From contig JAVKOQ010000122.1 in the NCBI GenBank assembly GCA_031835245.1, positions 1 to 50,000 of the forward strand: DNA of 50,000 bases, given 5' to 3'. This document shows, piece after piece, positions 1 through 11,235 of the stretch. Position 1 is the first letter of the stretch; the number at the start of each line of letters is the position of its first letter. The translations under genes were made by a program, and so were the position numbers. The notes beneath the pieces were generated by a model. It did not search any database. It saw only the letters and a list, made by a program, of their open reading frames with translations, and had not been told where the DNA came from. The DNA is from Balamuthia mandrillaris (lineage: Eukaryota > Discosea > Longamoebia > Balamuthiidae).

Positions 1-153
1 TAACCCTAACCTAACCCTAACCTAACCTAACCCTAACCCTAACCTAACCTAACCCTAACCCTAACCTAACCCTAACCCTAACCTAACCCTAACCCTAACC
101 TAACCCTAAACCCTAACCCTAACCCTAACCCTAACCCCCTAACCCTAACCCTA
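1..153. repeat. Telomere repeat tract, C-rich strand, chromosome end
   Basis: About 26 tandem units read on the C-rich strand, so the G-strand (TTAGGG/TTAGG) runs 3' toward the left end, as expected for a left chromosome terminus. The outer 18 units mix CCCTAA with eight five-base CCTAA units. The inner 8 units contain no five-base unit but include one CCCTAAA and one CCCCCTAA. The tract stops at CCCTA just before TGAGC at 154. Confidence 0.97.
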
Positions 154-1366
154 TGAGCAAAAGCACTTAGATCTCACTTCAAATCTCTTCTTATTCAACC
201 ACTGGTCGAATCTCAATCATCCCAATGCTAACTTAAATAGTGTGTTATGATTATTACATTGGTTCTACTATACTTCAAAAACAAAACAAAAAACAAAAAT
301 AATAAAGCAACAAAAGATTTAGACTTGATTAGTTCTTTTTAATCTTTTTTTTCTTTTCTCTTTTTCTTCCTTTTTGGTTTGCAAACAGTGATATCACTAG
401 CTAAAAGTAGTTAAATTTTTTCAATGTCAAATTGAAGTAGGTACTGAGTCCATTTTGGTGTAATGCAAAGTGTCTTTTTTTAACTTATATTTTCGTATTT
501 TTCTTTTTTTCTTTTTATTATTTTTTTTAATAACTTAGAAAATCAACTACAGACTTGATAATTCTGTTTTTTTACTTTTTAACAAAAATAATATTTTCTT
601 TTTTACTTTTTCTTCTTGTTTAAACAATCACAAAAATAACACTCAACTAAAACACAACAATAAAATCTTCTTCTTGTTTTCTTTCTTTTATTTTTTTTGA
701 AATAATTTTTTTTTGATCCTTTGTCCCTTTTTATGTTAATTGGTGAAGTCAACTAATATATTTAAAATAAAAAACTTTTAAAAAAAAACCACTCCAGAGT
801 CAGGTTGTCCTTCTAAGTGACTATTCTTCTCTATGCCAACAGACCTTTCCAAAGGAACCCAATCTCAATGCAATATTTCAACGGTTATCTCCTTCTTCAA
901 GTGAATGTAGGAATGAGAAGTGGGTGGGCCCATGCAACCATTTTGTCTTAACGGAAAGATATGGCAAGGCAGTGCCCCTGTTCCAACAACCTTCAGCACT
1001 GTTCTTTCACCAGTACTAAGTGCTTTCAATTATTGGTTCATATGTAACAACGTAAGTCAAAGACTTAGGTTAATCTCCCCTTCTTTTCCCTGGAGCTTTC
1101 GAAAAATATAATGTTTTTTTCGCCCTTTTAAATAGATATCCTTCGATAGCGCCTTTCTATTATGGTTTTCCATTAATTTCTTGTCGACATGTCTACAAAA
1201 ATCTAAAATTTAACTCCTCAAACATTTTTTTTACAATTAAAGTTTATTTTTTTATTTTTTCACAAACAGTTCACACCTTTTCCACTTTATTTTCCCACTT
1301 CCTTTTTGATTGTTTTTTAATTTTTAAAAGTCTTTTTAAGTGAATTATTTTATTTTTCAATATTCT
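154..1366. other. AT-rich leader of the telomeric element, no gene recognised
   Basis: Very AT-rich, with long T runs on the + strand. A less AT-biased island lies at about 780-1110. It contains a 63-codon open frame (920-1111) that resembles nothing I recognise and is not called. The promoter and 5' UTR of the recombinase gene must lie here, but no motif stands out. Confidence 0.5.
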
Positions 1367-3996
1367 ATGTCAACAATATTATCTCCAACTGCAAAAAAAG
1401 TACATTGTATACTTTGTTTAGATTTGATTCCTTGTCCTCAATCAAATCAACTTTTTTGTAGTAAAAAATGTAAAAGGTTTGTTTTGTTTATTTTCATAGT
1501 ATCTTTTTTAAATTATTATTTCTTATTTATTTTTATTTTGCTTCAAAGGTCCTTTCATACTCAACAAAAACAAAAAATGAAAATTTCATCTTCATTTACT
1601 TCTTCTACAACTTCAACTTCTACTTTATCATCATCAATATCTTCTTCTTTATTTTCTTCTTCATCTTCTACTTCTTCTACTTCGTCTTCAATCATTCCTA
1701 TTTTTTTTGATGAAAATGATGATTTTGATAATGATAATGATAATGATAGTTTTTTTGCTACATCAGATGAAGAAGAAAAAGAGAAAGAAAGAGAAACAAA
1801 AGATGATGATTTTTATTTTTCTTCTTCTTCTTCATCTTCTTCTTTTTCTTTTTTAAACAAGTTAAAAACAACTTCAACAACGTCAACAACTACTTCTACT
1901 CTTTTTATTGATTTGGTAAATTGTTCTTCTTCTTCAGAAAGTGAAGAAGAAAATGAATCAGATAAAACAAAAAGAAAAGAGAAAGTACAACCACAACAAC
2001 AATCATCACAAGTACTACCAACTACTACTCCATCAGCAAGAGTGTCTCGAGCTATTCGTATGCTTCCTTCTTTAACTTTAGAAAGATGGGAACACTTGAT
2101 TGCAACTTCTTCAAGATGGAGTGATTCAACTTTGCGAAAACATGCTTGGGCCAGATTAATTTGGACAGCATTTTGTGATAATCTAAAACTCAAACCTTTT
2201 CCATTGGATGCAAACAAACATCATCTTGGAGCATTTATGGAATGGTTGGTGATGACTGTTGGATATGCTTTGACTTCAGCAAAAGATGTTATTGTGGCAA
2301 GTTTGTATCGTATTCATACGGAAGAAACGGGAGGAGAGCAAGTTCCACAAAAGATACGAGACACTGTAAATTTGGCGGCAAAGAAGTGTAAACAACGAGC
2401 TCCATCTTGTACAAGATCAGGAAGAATGAGAGATGCTTGTTTGAAAGATGATGTGATTCAAATCATAACGATGATTCCGGATGGTAAACGAAAAAAAGCA
2501 AGAGATGCCAGTTGTTGGTTGCATAGCGTAAGCACTGGAGCTAGAGCCATCACAGCTTCCAACATTCTTCTTGGACATTTTCAGAACTTCATCATCCAAA
2601 ATCCTTCTGATCCTCATAGCCTCTGCTTCTTTTCCCTTCTTCATCAAGTTACCAAAGGAAAACCAGGAGATTGGAATCACATGATTACTTTGGAAGGCTA
2701 CATTCGTCCTCCTCCTCACATCAACCCTACTGGAGACTTCATCTACTGGCTTAATCTTCATCTTCAAGAAACTCATTCTTTATCCTTAGAAGAGTTTTCT
2801 ACTTGGAATCTTTCTTCTCAACAACAAGCCTCTTCTTTGTGGGGACTGAGTCCTGATGCTTTGAATGCCAGACTGAGAAAATGTGCTACCTTGGCTAACT
2901 ATCCTTCAGGCCTTTTTACTTTTCATTCGTTGAGAGCTGGTTTTTTATGCACTGCTTTAATCAAGCAAGGATTAAATGATAGCCAACAAAGAAATGCAGT
3001 ATTGGAATCAACTGCTTTTATTGCTGGTTGGCAGCCTTATGGACGTTCTCAACAACGCTATGTGAAAAGCACTGCTATTAAATCCATGGTTGCTAACAGA
3101 TTAGTTTCTTCCTCAGGTATTGGTTATTTTTGGTTTTTTTTCAGATAGATTGAAAAAAAAATAATTTCACTCTCTATTTCTTTTTATTTAGGTGAATCTT
3201 CAACTAGTTTAATGGATCCAACTTTAGTTACCAAAGAAGTATTTCATAATTTGAAAGAACCTTTGATTTCAAAATGGTCTTTACAAACTAATTATGAAGC
3301 TTTTTATGACAAAGTTATGGAAAGGTTAAAACATTTTTTACTTTTATTATTATTATTATTATTATTATTTGTATACACTTATTAACTTTAGTTTTTTTTT
3401 TGTTAATTAGATTCCAAAGCAGAACTGATTTATCCAAGTCAGATCATGCTAAATTATGTAAGTCTTTGTGGCAAAAGTGTTTACATGCATGGGTGGACAA
3501 TCATGAAGATGAAGTTGAAGAAGAGATGAGACAAGAAATAGAAGCTTTTAAGCAAAGAAATGATGTATCACCACCTCTTAATCACATCAAAACGATTGTT
3601 GGAAGAAGACATATTGCAAGCTTATTGGCAGGTAACCTTCAACTTTTGGATGAGCTTTTACAAGCATTCCTAGAACCTGCATTACCTCTTCTACAAAACC
3701 ATTCACCTTTGAAGCAAGTACCTTACAAGAAACGAAAAAATGGACCCTTTCAACTTCAAACTTCTACTCCAAGAACTCGCATCAAAACATCCAATCATCG
3801 TCAACGTCAACCTTGGAGTGATGAAGAAACAAAAGAGTTGATTCATTTGCATCTTCATAAAAAAGCTAGTTGGGTTGAGATTGCATCAACTTTGCCTCAA
3901 CAAATCCGGACTAATGTGGATTGCAAAGACAAATGGAGAAACTTATTGCTTAAGTATGGTAGTGAAGAAGCTATATGTCAACATTTTAATATTTAA
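1367..3996 (+). CDS. Tyrosine recombinase fused to telobox Myb/SANT domain
   Basis: Exons 1367-1476, 1549-3116, 3192-3324 and 3411-3996 join in frame to 798 aa. Starting at the ATG at 1367 places a Cys cluster at the N terminus (CILC ... FCSKKC, treble-clef/FCS-like), which the first 72-bp intron follows directly. A Ser/Asp/Glu low-complexity stretch covers about 45-170. A helical core-binding region follows (about 205-330). The catalytic domain shows TGARAIT with R369, HSLR (H496, R499) and AGW...RYVK with W531 and Y541 as likely nucleophile. These match box I and box II of the tyrosine recombinase family; W-to-Y spacing is 10 instead of the more usual 9. Residues 735-790 form a Myb/SANT repeat starting PWSDEETK (W739) and ending in VDCKDKWRNLL (773-783), the telobox signature of TRF/TBF-type telomere binders. 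Expected role: cut and join DNA at telomeric repeats. The domain calls are strong; the target preference is inferred. Confidence 0.85.
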
Positions 3997-4246
3997 TTTT
4001 CTTTGTTTTTTATTTTCTATGTTTTATGTTGAAATGTTTTTATGATGTTAAGTTTTTTTTGATGTTGTTGTTATTTCTTTATCATCAACATTTTTTTCTT
4101 AATATTTATAAAAATATTTTAACAAACTTGATAGAAATTAACATTTAAAACAGTAGAAAAGAATAAGTAGATTTTTTATTGACTTAGTTTTTTTCAATAT
4201 TTCTTTAAGTTACACAAAGAGGCATGCTTAGGTTTAAGAGTACCCG

Positions 4247-4266
4247 CCCCTAACCCTAACCCTAAC
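4247..4266. repeat. Interstitial telomere repeats (CCCCTAA CCCTAA CCCTAA)
   Basis: Three telomeric units in the same orientation as the chromosome end, directly abutting the inner edge of the AT-rich element and followed by ordinary subtelomeric sequence (CGAATAAGGG). They contain no five-base unit, like the inner part of the terminal tract. Best read as the innermost remnant of the original telomere that was split by the insertion. Confidence 0.9.
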
Positions 4267-4750
4267 GAATAAGGGGGCAGCCACCAAAAGAAAAAGGCAG
4301 CAACAGCAACCAAAGCGCGCCGCACACTGAAATAACTAACGAAGCAAAGATGATGGTAGAGCAAGAACAGCGGATCATCCCGTCCGCATGCTTCTTCTCC
4401 TTGCGGAGAGCCTTTTTGCTCTCACTTTGTCACTTTTCGTCACTCTCTCTGCAACAGCGAGATGAAGACCTGAGAGCAAACAAGGAAATAGGACTAGAAG
4501 TAAACAAGGAAAAATTGGGCCACATGCCTGTGGTTTGAGAGCAAACAAGGAAAAAGTTGGAAGTACATCATTTGGTGGGGCGCTGTGGAAAACGGGTCAG
4601 CCTCGGAGTTATTCCACGCTTTTTCTTCTCAGAACTCTTCTTACCACAGCCGCACAAGAAGAACTAACCAACACCCCCGTCAACGTTGTTCTCCACTCCC
4701 AACGCAACCAAAACAGCACCATCTCTGCGTGAGAACCGTGTAGCTACACA
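4267..4750. other. Subtelomeric junction and ABC transporter upstream region
   Basis: No convincing gene. Base composition here already matches the host genes, not the element. An 18-base motif TGAGAGCAAACAAGGAAA occurs at 4471-4488 and again at 4536-4553, with a degraded third copy near 4499. The promoter of the ABC transporter gene must fall here. Confidence 0.5.
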
Positions 4751-7700
4751 ATGGAAGAGGAGGGAGAAGGACAGCTTGTGACGCTGCATGACTCGTCTTC
4801 CTCTTCGACCACCTCGCCAGTGGCTTCTCCTGCTGCCGCGAGAAAGCCAGGTCATCCAGCCGCCAGCCAGCACAGCGGCGATGATTCCCCCTCAGATGAA
4901 GAGAGCGAGTCCGCAGAACCCCAGTTGCCCGCCAACAACAACAACAACAACAAAACTGAGGAATATACGACCGCTGACGAAAAGGATACGGAAGAGAAAG
5001 AGTCCCAGTCAGAGTCCGAGACCGAGCCCTCTTGGTGGGGTGAAGACGACCAATCACTCTTGCCTGACGGATTCCAAGAGAGCCTGGAATGGCCAAAACC
5101 TGACCTCGGTCCGGAGCCCTCCTTCACCTGGCTTGGAGTCTACAAAACCACCCTTCCAGAGTACCTTAGAGAGCTTCGCCGCATAGAGGCAGAAACTGGG
5201 GACCCTTCCCTTGGTTTTGGCGGCAACTCTGAAGTTGAAGAGTTGTTTGTCTCCGTGGAAGATCTCAGCTACTCCATCCGTGTCAAGCTACCAGATCCCA
5301 AGGTTTGGAACTCTTTATTATCTTTTGCTTCCTTCTTGCTCCTTCACTCTCTCTTGCTAACTCGAAGTTTAAAAGGAAGCAGCTGCTAAAATAAAACCAA
5401 ATGCATTTGTGCGTTGGTGGAGAAAACGATTTCAATCTTCCACTATTCGCCGCCGAAAGGTAGCGGTGCTGAGAAACCTGACCTTCTTCTTAAAGCCAGG
5501 TGAAATGACGTTAGTGCTGGGCAGCCCTGATTGCGGCAAAGACCTCTTGTTCAAGATCCTTGCAAACAGAGTACACAAGGGCAAGGTTCATGGACATCTT
5601 TTGTTCAATGGAAAGAAGCCACCCGCTTCCAAGTATCATGACCTCGTCTCCTACATAACACAAGAGGATGTACATTTGCGTAAGTTCCTAGCCATCTTTT
5701 CCAAGTTTGTTTTTCAGTCTGCCTTGCTCACCACATTTTTTGTTTAGCAATGCTCACTGTAAAGGAGACTATCCAATTTAGCCACAAATGCCGACTAGCT
5801 GATGCCTCGCAACGAACAGAAAGGGTATTTTAAACTCTCTCTCTCTGTCTCTGTCTCTCTCTCTCTCTCTCCTTTTTGCTTCTTTCTTTCCTTCATTTGA
5901 TCTCTTTAACAATTAAGGACAACAGGTGGACATCCTGTTGCAACTTCTACAACTGGCCCATAGGGCAGATTCGATTGTTGGCGATGACTTTGTAAGAGGC
6001 GTTTCTGGAGGAGAGAAAAAGAGAGTTACCATTGGTACTGAAGTTATCAAGCTCTCTCAGCTCTTGTTGCTTGACGAATGTACCACAGGGCTTGATGCTT
6101 CTGCCGCTCTTGCCGTACGCCCCCCCCCCCTTTTCTACTTGTTATTAAAACTGAATATAACACTTTTAGGTCTTGAGAGTTGTGAGAGCTCTTGCAGATT
6201 CTGGCAAGACTGTCATGTGCGCATTGCGACAGCCTTCCTACGAAATCCTCTCCCTCTTTGACAACGTGATAATAATGGCTGCTGGCGAAATAGCCTACTT
6301 TGGCCCTCTCAAACGATCTCTCTCATACTTCAGGGCACTAGGTTATGAATGTCCTCCTAACATTAATCCCGCAGACTTTTTGCGTATGTTGCCTCTTCTA
6401 CTACGTTTGATGATTTCATTCGCTAATCTTTTTTTTTCCAAAAAAAAAAAACCTCTCTTTCTCGCTTTCTCTCTTCAATTCCGCTCTTACAGAGGAAGTG
6501 GTCGATTACCCTCACCAGTTTGTCAGTCCAGACGTAAAAGAGATGGATGACGAATTCGTACCTCATACGCCAAATCAGTTTGTGGAGGAATGGAGGGCAT
6601 CTCCCTACGCTCAAAACACAAAGGACGTCATCCATGCTGCTGAGCCAGAACGTCAACGCGATCACAAGGAAAAAGATGATAAGAAGGGCATCGCCAACAT
6701 TCTTCTGCACGATCTTCGCATGAAGCAGAACTATCCCATTTCCAGCTTAGACCAATATTCGCTATTACAGGTAATCACCATCTGCACATGTCACATTTAA
6801 GTTGGGTAAGGAAGACTGAATACTCATTCGTTCCTTCAAAGCAACGCGAAATCAGTCTATGGTTCCGTGACAAGAACTCCATGGTAGCTCGCTTTTTCCG
6901 CGCAAGCCTTACCTCCATCATTTTTGCCACACTGTTTTTCGGCCTAAGTGACACCCAGTCCGACATCAGAAGTCGAGAAGGCTTGCTTTTCATCTGCATC
7001 AACTACTTGTTCTTCTCTGCCTTTCCCACAATTCCCAAAACCTTGCAAGGCAGAGAGGTCTTCTATCGTCAAGCAGAGAGCAAGTACTATCGAATCCCTC
7101 CCTATCTTTTCTCGATCATTGTGGGTGAGATGCCGATTCTCTTCCTTGAAGTTTTGCTCTTCTCCACCATCGTCTACTGGTTTTGTGGGTTGAACACTGG
7201 CGAAGGGGAGCGTTACTTGTTCTTCATATTGGCGATGTTTATTACTGCTGCCACCACATCAAACCTCGTTCGCTTCATCGCCCTCCTTTGCCCTACGGAT
7301 GTTATTGCAAACACCTTTGCGCCTGCTTTCAACCTCATTCTCCTTCTCTTTTGTGGTTTTCTGATCCACCAGGACAGCATTCCTCCTTGGTTGATTTGGA
7401 TTTATTGGATTAATCATATGCGCTATGGCTTTGAAGGTTCAAAATTCACTTTTCTTGCGTCTCTTCTCTTCATCGTTCTCTTCATCGTTCTCTTCTCTTC
7501 TCTTCTCTTCTCTTCTCTTCTCTTCTCTTCTCTTCTCTTCTCTTCTCTTCTCTTCTTTCTCTTCTCTTCTCTTCTCTTCTCTTCTCTTCTCTTCTCTTCT
7601 CTTCTCTTCTCTCTCCCTCCCCCCTCCTAATTCTCTTTTCTTTTTAACCTTTTGTTCTTTCTTTCTATGCCCAATAACAGCAATAATGCTCAACGAGTTT

Positions 7701-10572
7701 AACGGTTTGGAGCTCACCTGTTCAGCGGACGAATTGGTGCCTCCCCAAGATATCGCCGACGCCTCTTTCGACGGGAATAGAATTTGTCCTGTTACGGAGG
7801 GAGAGGACTACCTCGACAGCTTGAACACGCAGACGGAGTTCTATTATCGCTGGGTTTATCTTGCAGCAATAGTGGGTATCTTTCTCGTCTACACCTTATT
7901 CTGCTATTTGGCACTTCGCTTTGTGCGATACAGGAAGGAGCCGCCAATCATCCCCCCAGAGCTCAAACAAAAGATGTTGGCCAAAACGATGAAGAAAGTG
8001 AACGCCAACGCTCGTGAAATGACCAACTTGTCCAAGTATTACAAGACGGTCAAGGCAGGGGACAAAAAGAAGAAAAAGAACAAAGGAAAGGAGGTTGTGA
8101 ACAAAGAACGAAGCAGTGTGGAGGTAGAACAAGATTCCACAACCGATTCATCTACGGACGCACGTTACAGGGAGCACTGCAATAACAACACGGAAGAAAC
8201 CATAGAACTGCATGGAGCAGCAGATACTGACGAAGAAACGAACCCCAGTTGTGTTGACTTTGAAGATGACCAGCGCCACCTCGAAGGAAGCAACCAGCCT
8301 GAAGGCAGGCAGCTTCGTCCCCTCAACAATGCACTTTTGGAAAATTCACAGACCATGCCTTGCACCGGTGCCTACCTCTCTTTCAAAGACTTATCCTATT
8401 CCGTTCCTATTCGCCGTGGTATTATCTCGCAAATTCCAATTCTTAACGTATGCTTATCCACCTTATCCCCCTTTTCCTTTTCCCTAACCTGTTTCGCTGT
8501 TTTTATGTTTCCTGTCATCTCACACAGATGCTCCCATGCTTCAAAGAAAATATATACTGGCTCAAGTTGTTGAAAGAGATCAGCGGATATGTAAAGCCTG
8601 GAATGGCTTTGGCGTTAATGGGGTCTTCTGGGGCTGGTAAAAGTACTCTATTGGACGTGCTTGCGGAGAGGAAGACCAGTGGTAAGGTGGAAGGCGATAT
8701 CTTGCTGAATGGAAAGAAACCAGACAAACATCTTAACCGGGTCATTGGGTATGTTGAACAGCAGGATATCCACCTTCCGACCCAAACTGTCAAGGAAGCG
8801 CTCTCCTTTAGTGCGAAAGTACGCTTGAATCCTCAATCCATGCTATAATTCGTAGAAGTTAACAAGCCTCTTTTGCTCTCTCTCTCTCTCTCATCTGCAG
8901 TTGCGGTTGCCCTCATCCGTGCCAGCCAGAAAGAAACAGGCGTATGTAAGAGAAGTCATGCATGTACTTGGGCTTTGGCCCATTGCCAACCGCCAGATCT
9001 ATGATACCACCCTGGAGGAACGCAAGCGTGTGACTATTGGAGTAGAGCTCTGTGCCAATCCATCGCTGCTCTTCTTGGATGAGCCAACATCCGGATTGGA
9101 CTCCATTGGAGCCCGAAAGGTCATGGATGCTGTCAAAACGTTGGCTATGCAAGGCCGCTCAGTTATCTGCACCATCCATCAACCGAGCCAGCAACTCTTT
9201 GCCAAATTCACTCATCTCCTCCTGTTACGAAAAGGCGGAGAAGTGGTCTACTTTGGCCCTCTGCATAGCCAAAGTCAAGCAGGAGCACTTCACGATTATG
9301 AAGAAGACTTCGGCGCAATGCTTTCCTACTTCGAAAGCATTGGTTACGTGTGTCCTCCTCGTCGCAACCCTGCCGACTTTGCGCTTGAAGTTTGCAGTAC
9401 GGTTGGAGTCAACAAAGACGAAGGCAAGGAGGATGTACGACAAGCATTTCTTCAAAGCGACCTAAGAAAGGATACCATACAGAAGATAGAGAACGGCATC
9501 GTCCCAGATGACGCCGAGCTCTACCACTACAACACCCGCTATGCCAACAACTTGTTTGTGCAGTTGTGGTATGTCCTCGTCCGCAACTTTGTGAACTACT
9601 GGCGCAGAAGTGAGATCTTTAAACTCAATATTCTTCGTTCGCTTTCTCTTGGCCTCCTTCTCGGTTTCCTTTTCTTCCAACAAGACTTGGATGTTACTGG
9701 CGCAAGGAACATCTCTTCTTTGCTTTTCTTCGTTCTTTTGCTCAATAACCTACTTATCTTTCGTGCGTCTCTTCTTCTCTTCGTCTTCGTCTTCCTTGGA
9801 TTAACTCATGTTTTCCACAGCTGTGATACCCACTATTATATTGCAAAAAGCAATGTACTTCAGAGAGCGGATGTCGCTCACTTACCGACCCATTGTTTAT
9901 CTCTTTGGCCTCATCTTTTCTTTTATTCCATTCAATACCGTCTATGCCTTGCTCATCTTGTACGTAATGTCTTTATATCTTTCTTTCCTTTACCGTCGTA
10001 ATGCAGAGACTGATGGCAACTCTTCTTGTTCTCCACCTAACACAAAAAAAAAAAAAAGCCTTCCAGCATATTGGCTCACAGGCCTTGAAGCCAGCGCTGA
10101 AGCCTTCTTCTTGTCCTTCTTCTTGGTGTGGATATCTCTTCTAAGCAGCCACTCGTTCTTGGCCTTTGTGGCCATTGTCTCCCGCGACCAGGTGTTCGCA
10201 TTCATGTGCACTGGCCTCATCTTCCCTCTGCTGAGCGTGTTCGCTGGCTTCCTCATCACTCGACCTAACATTCCAGGTTACTGGAAATGGGCTCATTACC
10301 TCGATCTCAACACGTTCTCCTTGGAGAGTTTGATGATCGTACAATTCAGGGACACAGACATCTACTGCAGCGAGGATGAGTTAGTTTACATCCCTGTCAA
10401 CGGCACGATGGAACCATACTGTAGCCTCAGCACTGGCAACCAGCTGCTGGACTCGCTTGGCATGGATGAGGATTATCTCTGGAGGGATGTCGGCGTTTCT
10501 GTTGCGCTCTATGGCTTCTTCATCCTTTGTAACGCTCTTGCCCTCCGCTTCGTTAACCCCATTCAACGTTGA
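4751..10572 (+). CDS. Full-size ABCG (PDR-type) ABC transporter
   Basis: Exons 4751-5302, 5376-5679, 5748-5824, 5926-6114, 6170-6383, 6493-6770, 6842-7436, 7681-8447, 8528-8818, 8901-9762, 9821-9959 and 10059-10572 give 1593 aa, near the usual 1400-1500. Layout is NBD-TMD-NBD-TMD, typical of ABCG pumps exporting lipids or xenobiotics at the plasma membrane. NBD1: Walker A GSPDCGKD (about 234-240, Ser/Thr replaced by Asp), signature [12 protein letters not shown] (about 337), Walker B LLLLDE (E362), H-loop ALRQPS with Arg for His. NBD2: canonical GSSGAGKST (K1030), degenerate signature [11 protein letters not shown], Walker [13 protein letters not shown] (E1150), intact H-loop IHQPS. So one composite ATP site is degenerate, a known asymmetry of Pdr5-like members. 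The acidic Ser-rich N terminus (1-150) is disordered. The intron at 7437-7680 carries a CTTCT microsatellite. It is the first host gene from the telomere. Confidence 0.95.
7490..7618 (+). repeat. (TTCTC)n microsatellite in ABCG intron
   Basis: About 25 near-perfect five-base units on the sense strand inside the intron 7437-7680 of the ABCG gene. The reading frame stays open across it, which could mislead automatic gene callers. Confidence 0.9.
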
Positions 10573-10640
10573 GCTGCAAACTCTGTTCTTGCCACCCCTT
10601 TGTTGTTGTTGTCTTGGTGGTTTGTCCCAGGGCTAACAAG

Positions 10641-10646
10641 AATAAA
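10641..10646 (+). terminator. Poly(A) signal AATAAA after ABCG gene
   Basis: AATAAA lies 69 bp beyond the transporter stop codon, a suitable distance for 3' end formation. Confidence 0.5.
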
Positions 10647-10821
10647 TTTATTTTTTTGCCTTTTAACCCACCCAATATTATTTATGGGTAAAATTCCTTT
10701 TGGAATTAACAAGCCGTCAAATGTTTTGCATTTTTAAAATTCTCGACATTCTCCAAACGTTTGCCCCAAACAAGACCAAAGAAAGAAAGTGGGGGTGGAG
10801 TGCCTCTCAAGCAGCAGTAGC

Positions 10822-11202
10822 ATGTCAAGACATTCCAAGAACAACACGGCCAGTTCCTATTTCACTTATGCCGAAAGGCAGAAGTTGAACTATGGCACCA
10901 AGAAGCAACGCTTAGGAAAGGATTCGTTGCAAAACTTTGATTGTTGTTGCCTCTCACTTCAACCCGCAATTGATCCTGTCATAACGTGCGTAGTCTCCCG
11001 ATTGCGGTTTGTTGCTTGGGGTTTTTTTTTTTTTGACGGCTTACTTGCCCTCCCTCCCTTTAGCCCTTATGGACATATATTTGCAAAAGAAGCGATTTAC
11101 GAACACCTGCTGAAACAAAAACAAGAATATAAACAAAAACTGCTCCTCTGGAAGGAACAGCAACGTTTACTTGAGGTACTGTTGTCCGATCACTATCTTG
11201 AA

Positions 11203-11235
<33 letters not shown>

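Larger units (their letters stand above)
154..4246 (+). mobile_element. Telomere-embedded tyrosine-recombinase element (Crypton-like)
   Basis: A 4.1-kb AT-rich block bounded on both sides by telomeric CCCTAA repeats (1-153 and 4247-4266). Its single recognisable gene encodes a tyrosine recombinase joined to a telobox Myb domain. No reverse transcriptase, RNase H, integrase of the DDE type or long terminal repeat is visible, so it resembles Cryptons (DNA transposons using a tyrosine recombinase) rather than DIRS retroelements. No clear terminal inverted repeat is seen. CCCTA is present at both edges and could be the crossover core, which in a telomere array cannot be told apart from target sequence. 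The gene points away from the telomere. The reading frame is intact across all four exons, so the copy looks whole. The mobile nature is inference from gene content and position. Confidence 0.8.

Noticed and set aside
920-1111. 63-codon open frame in the element leader
   Set aside because: No recognisable domain, no splice link to the recombinase exons, and only modest length.
154-4246. DIRS-type retroelement
   Set aside because: It has a tyrosine recombinase, but no reverse transcriptase, RNase H or split direct repeats are visible in the 4.1 kb.
4680-5127. Minus-strand and alternate-frame open frames over the ABCG N terminus
   Set aside because: They mirror the Ser/Glu-rich coding repeats of the transporter's first exon.
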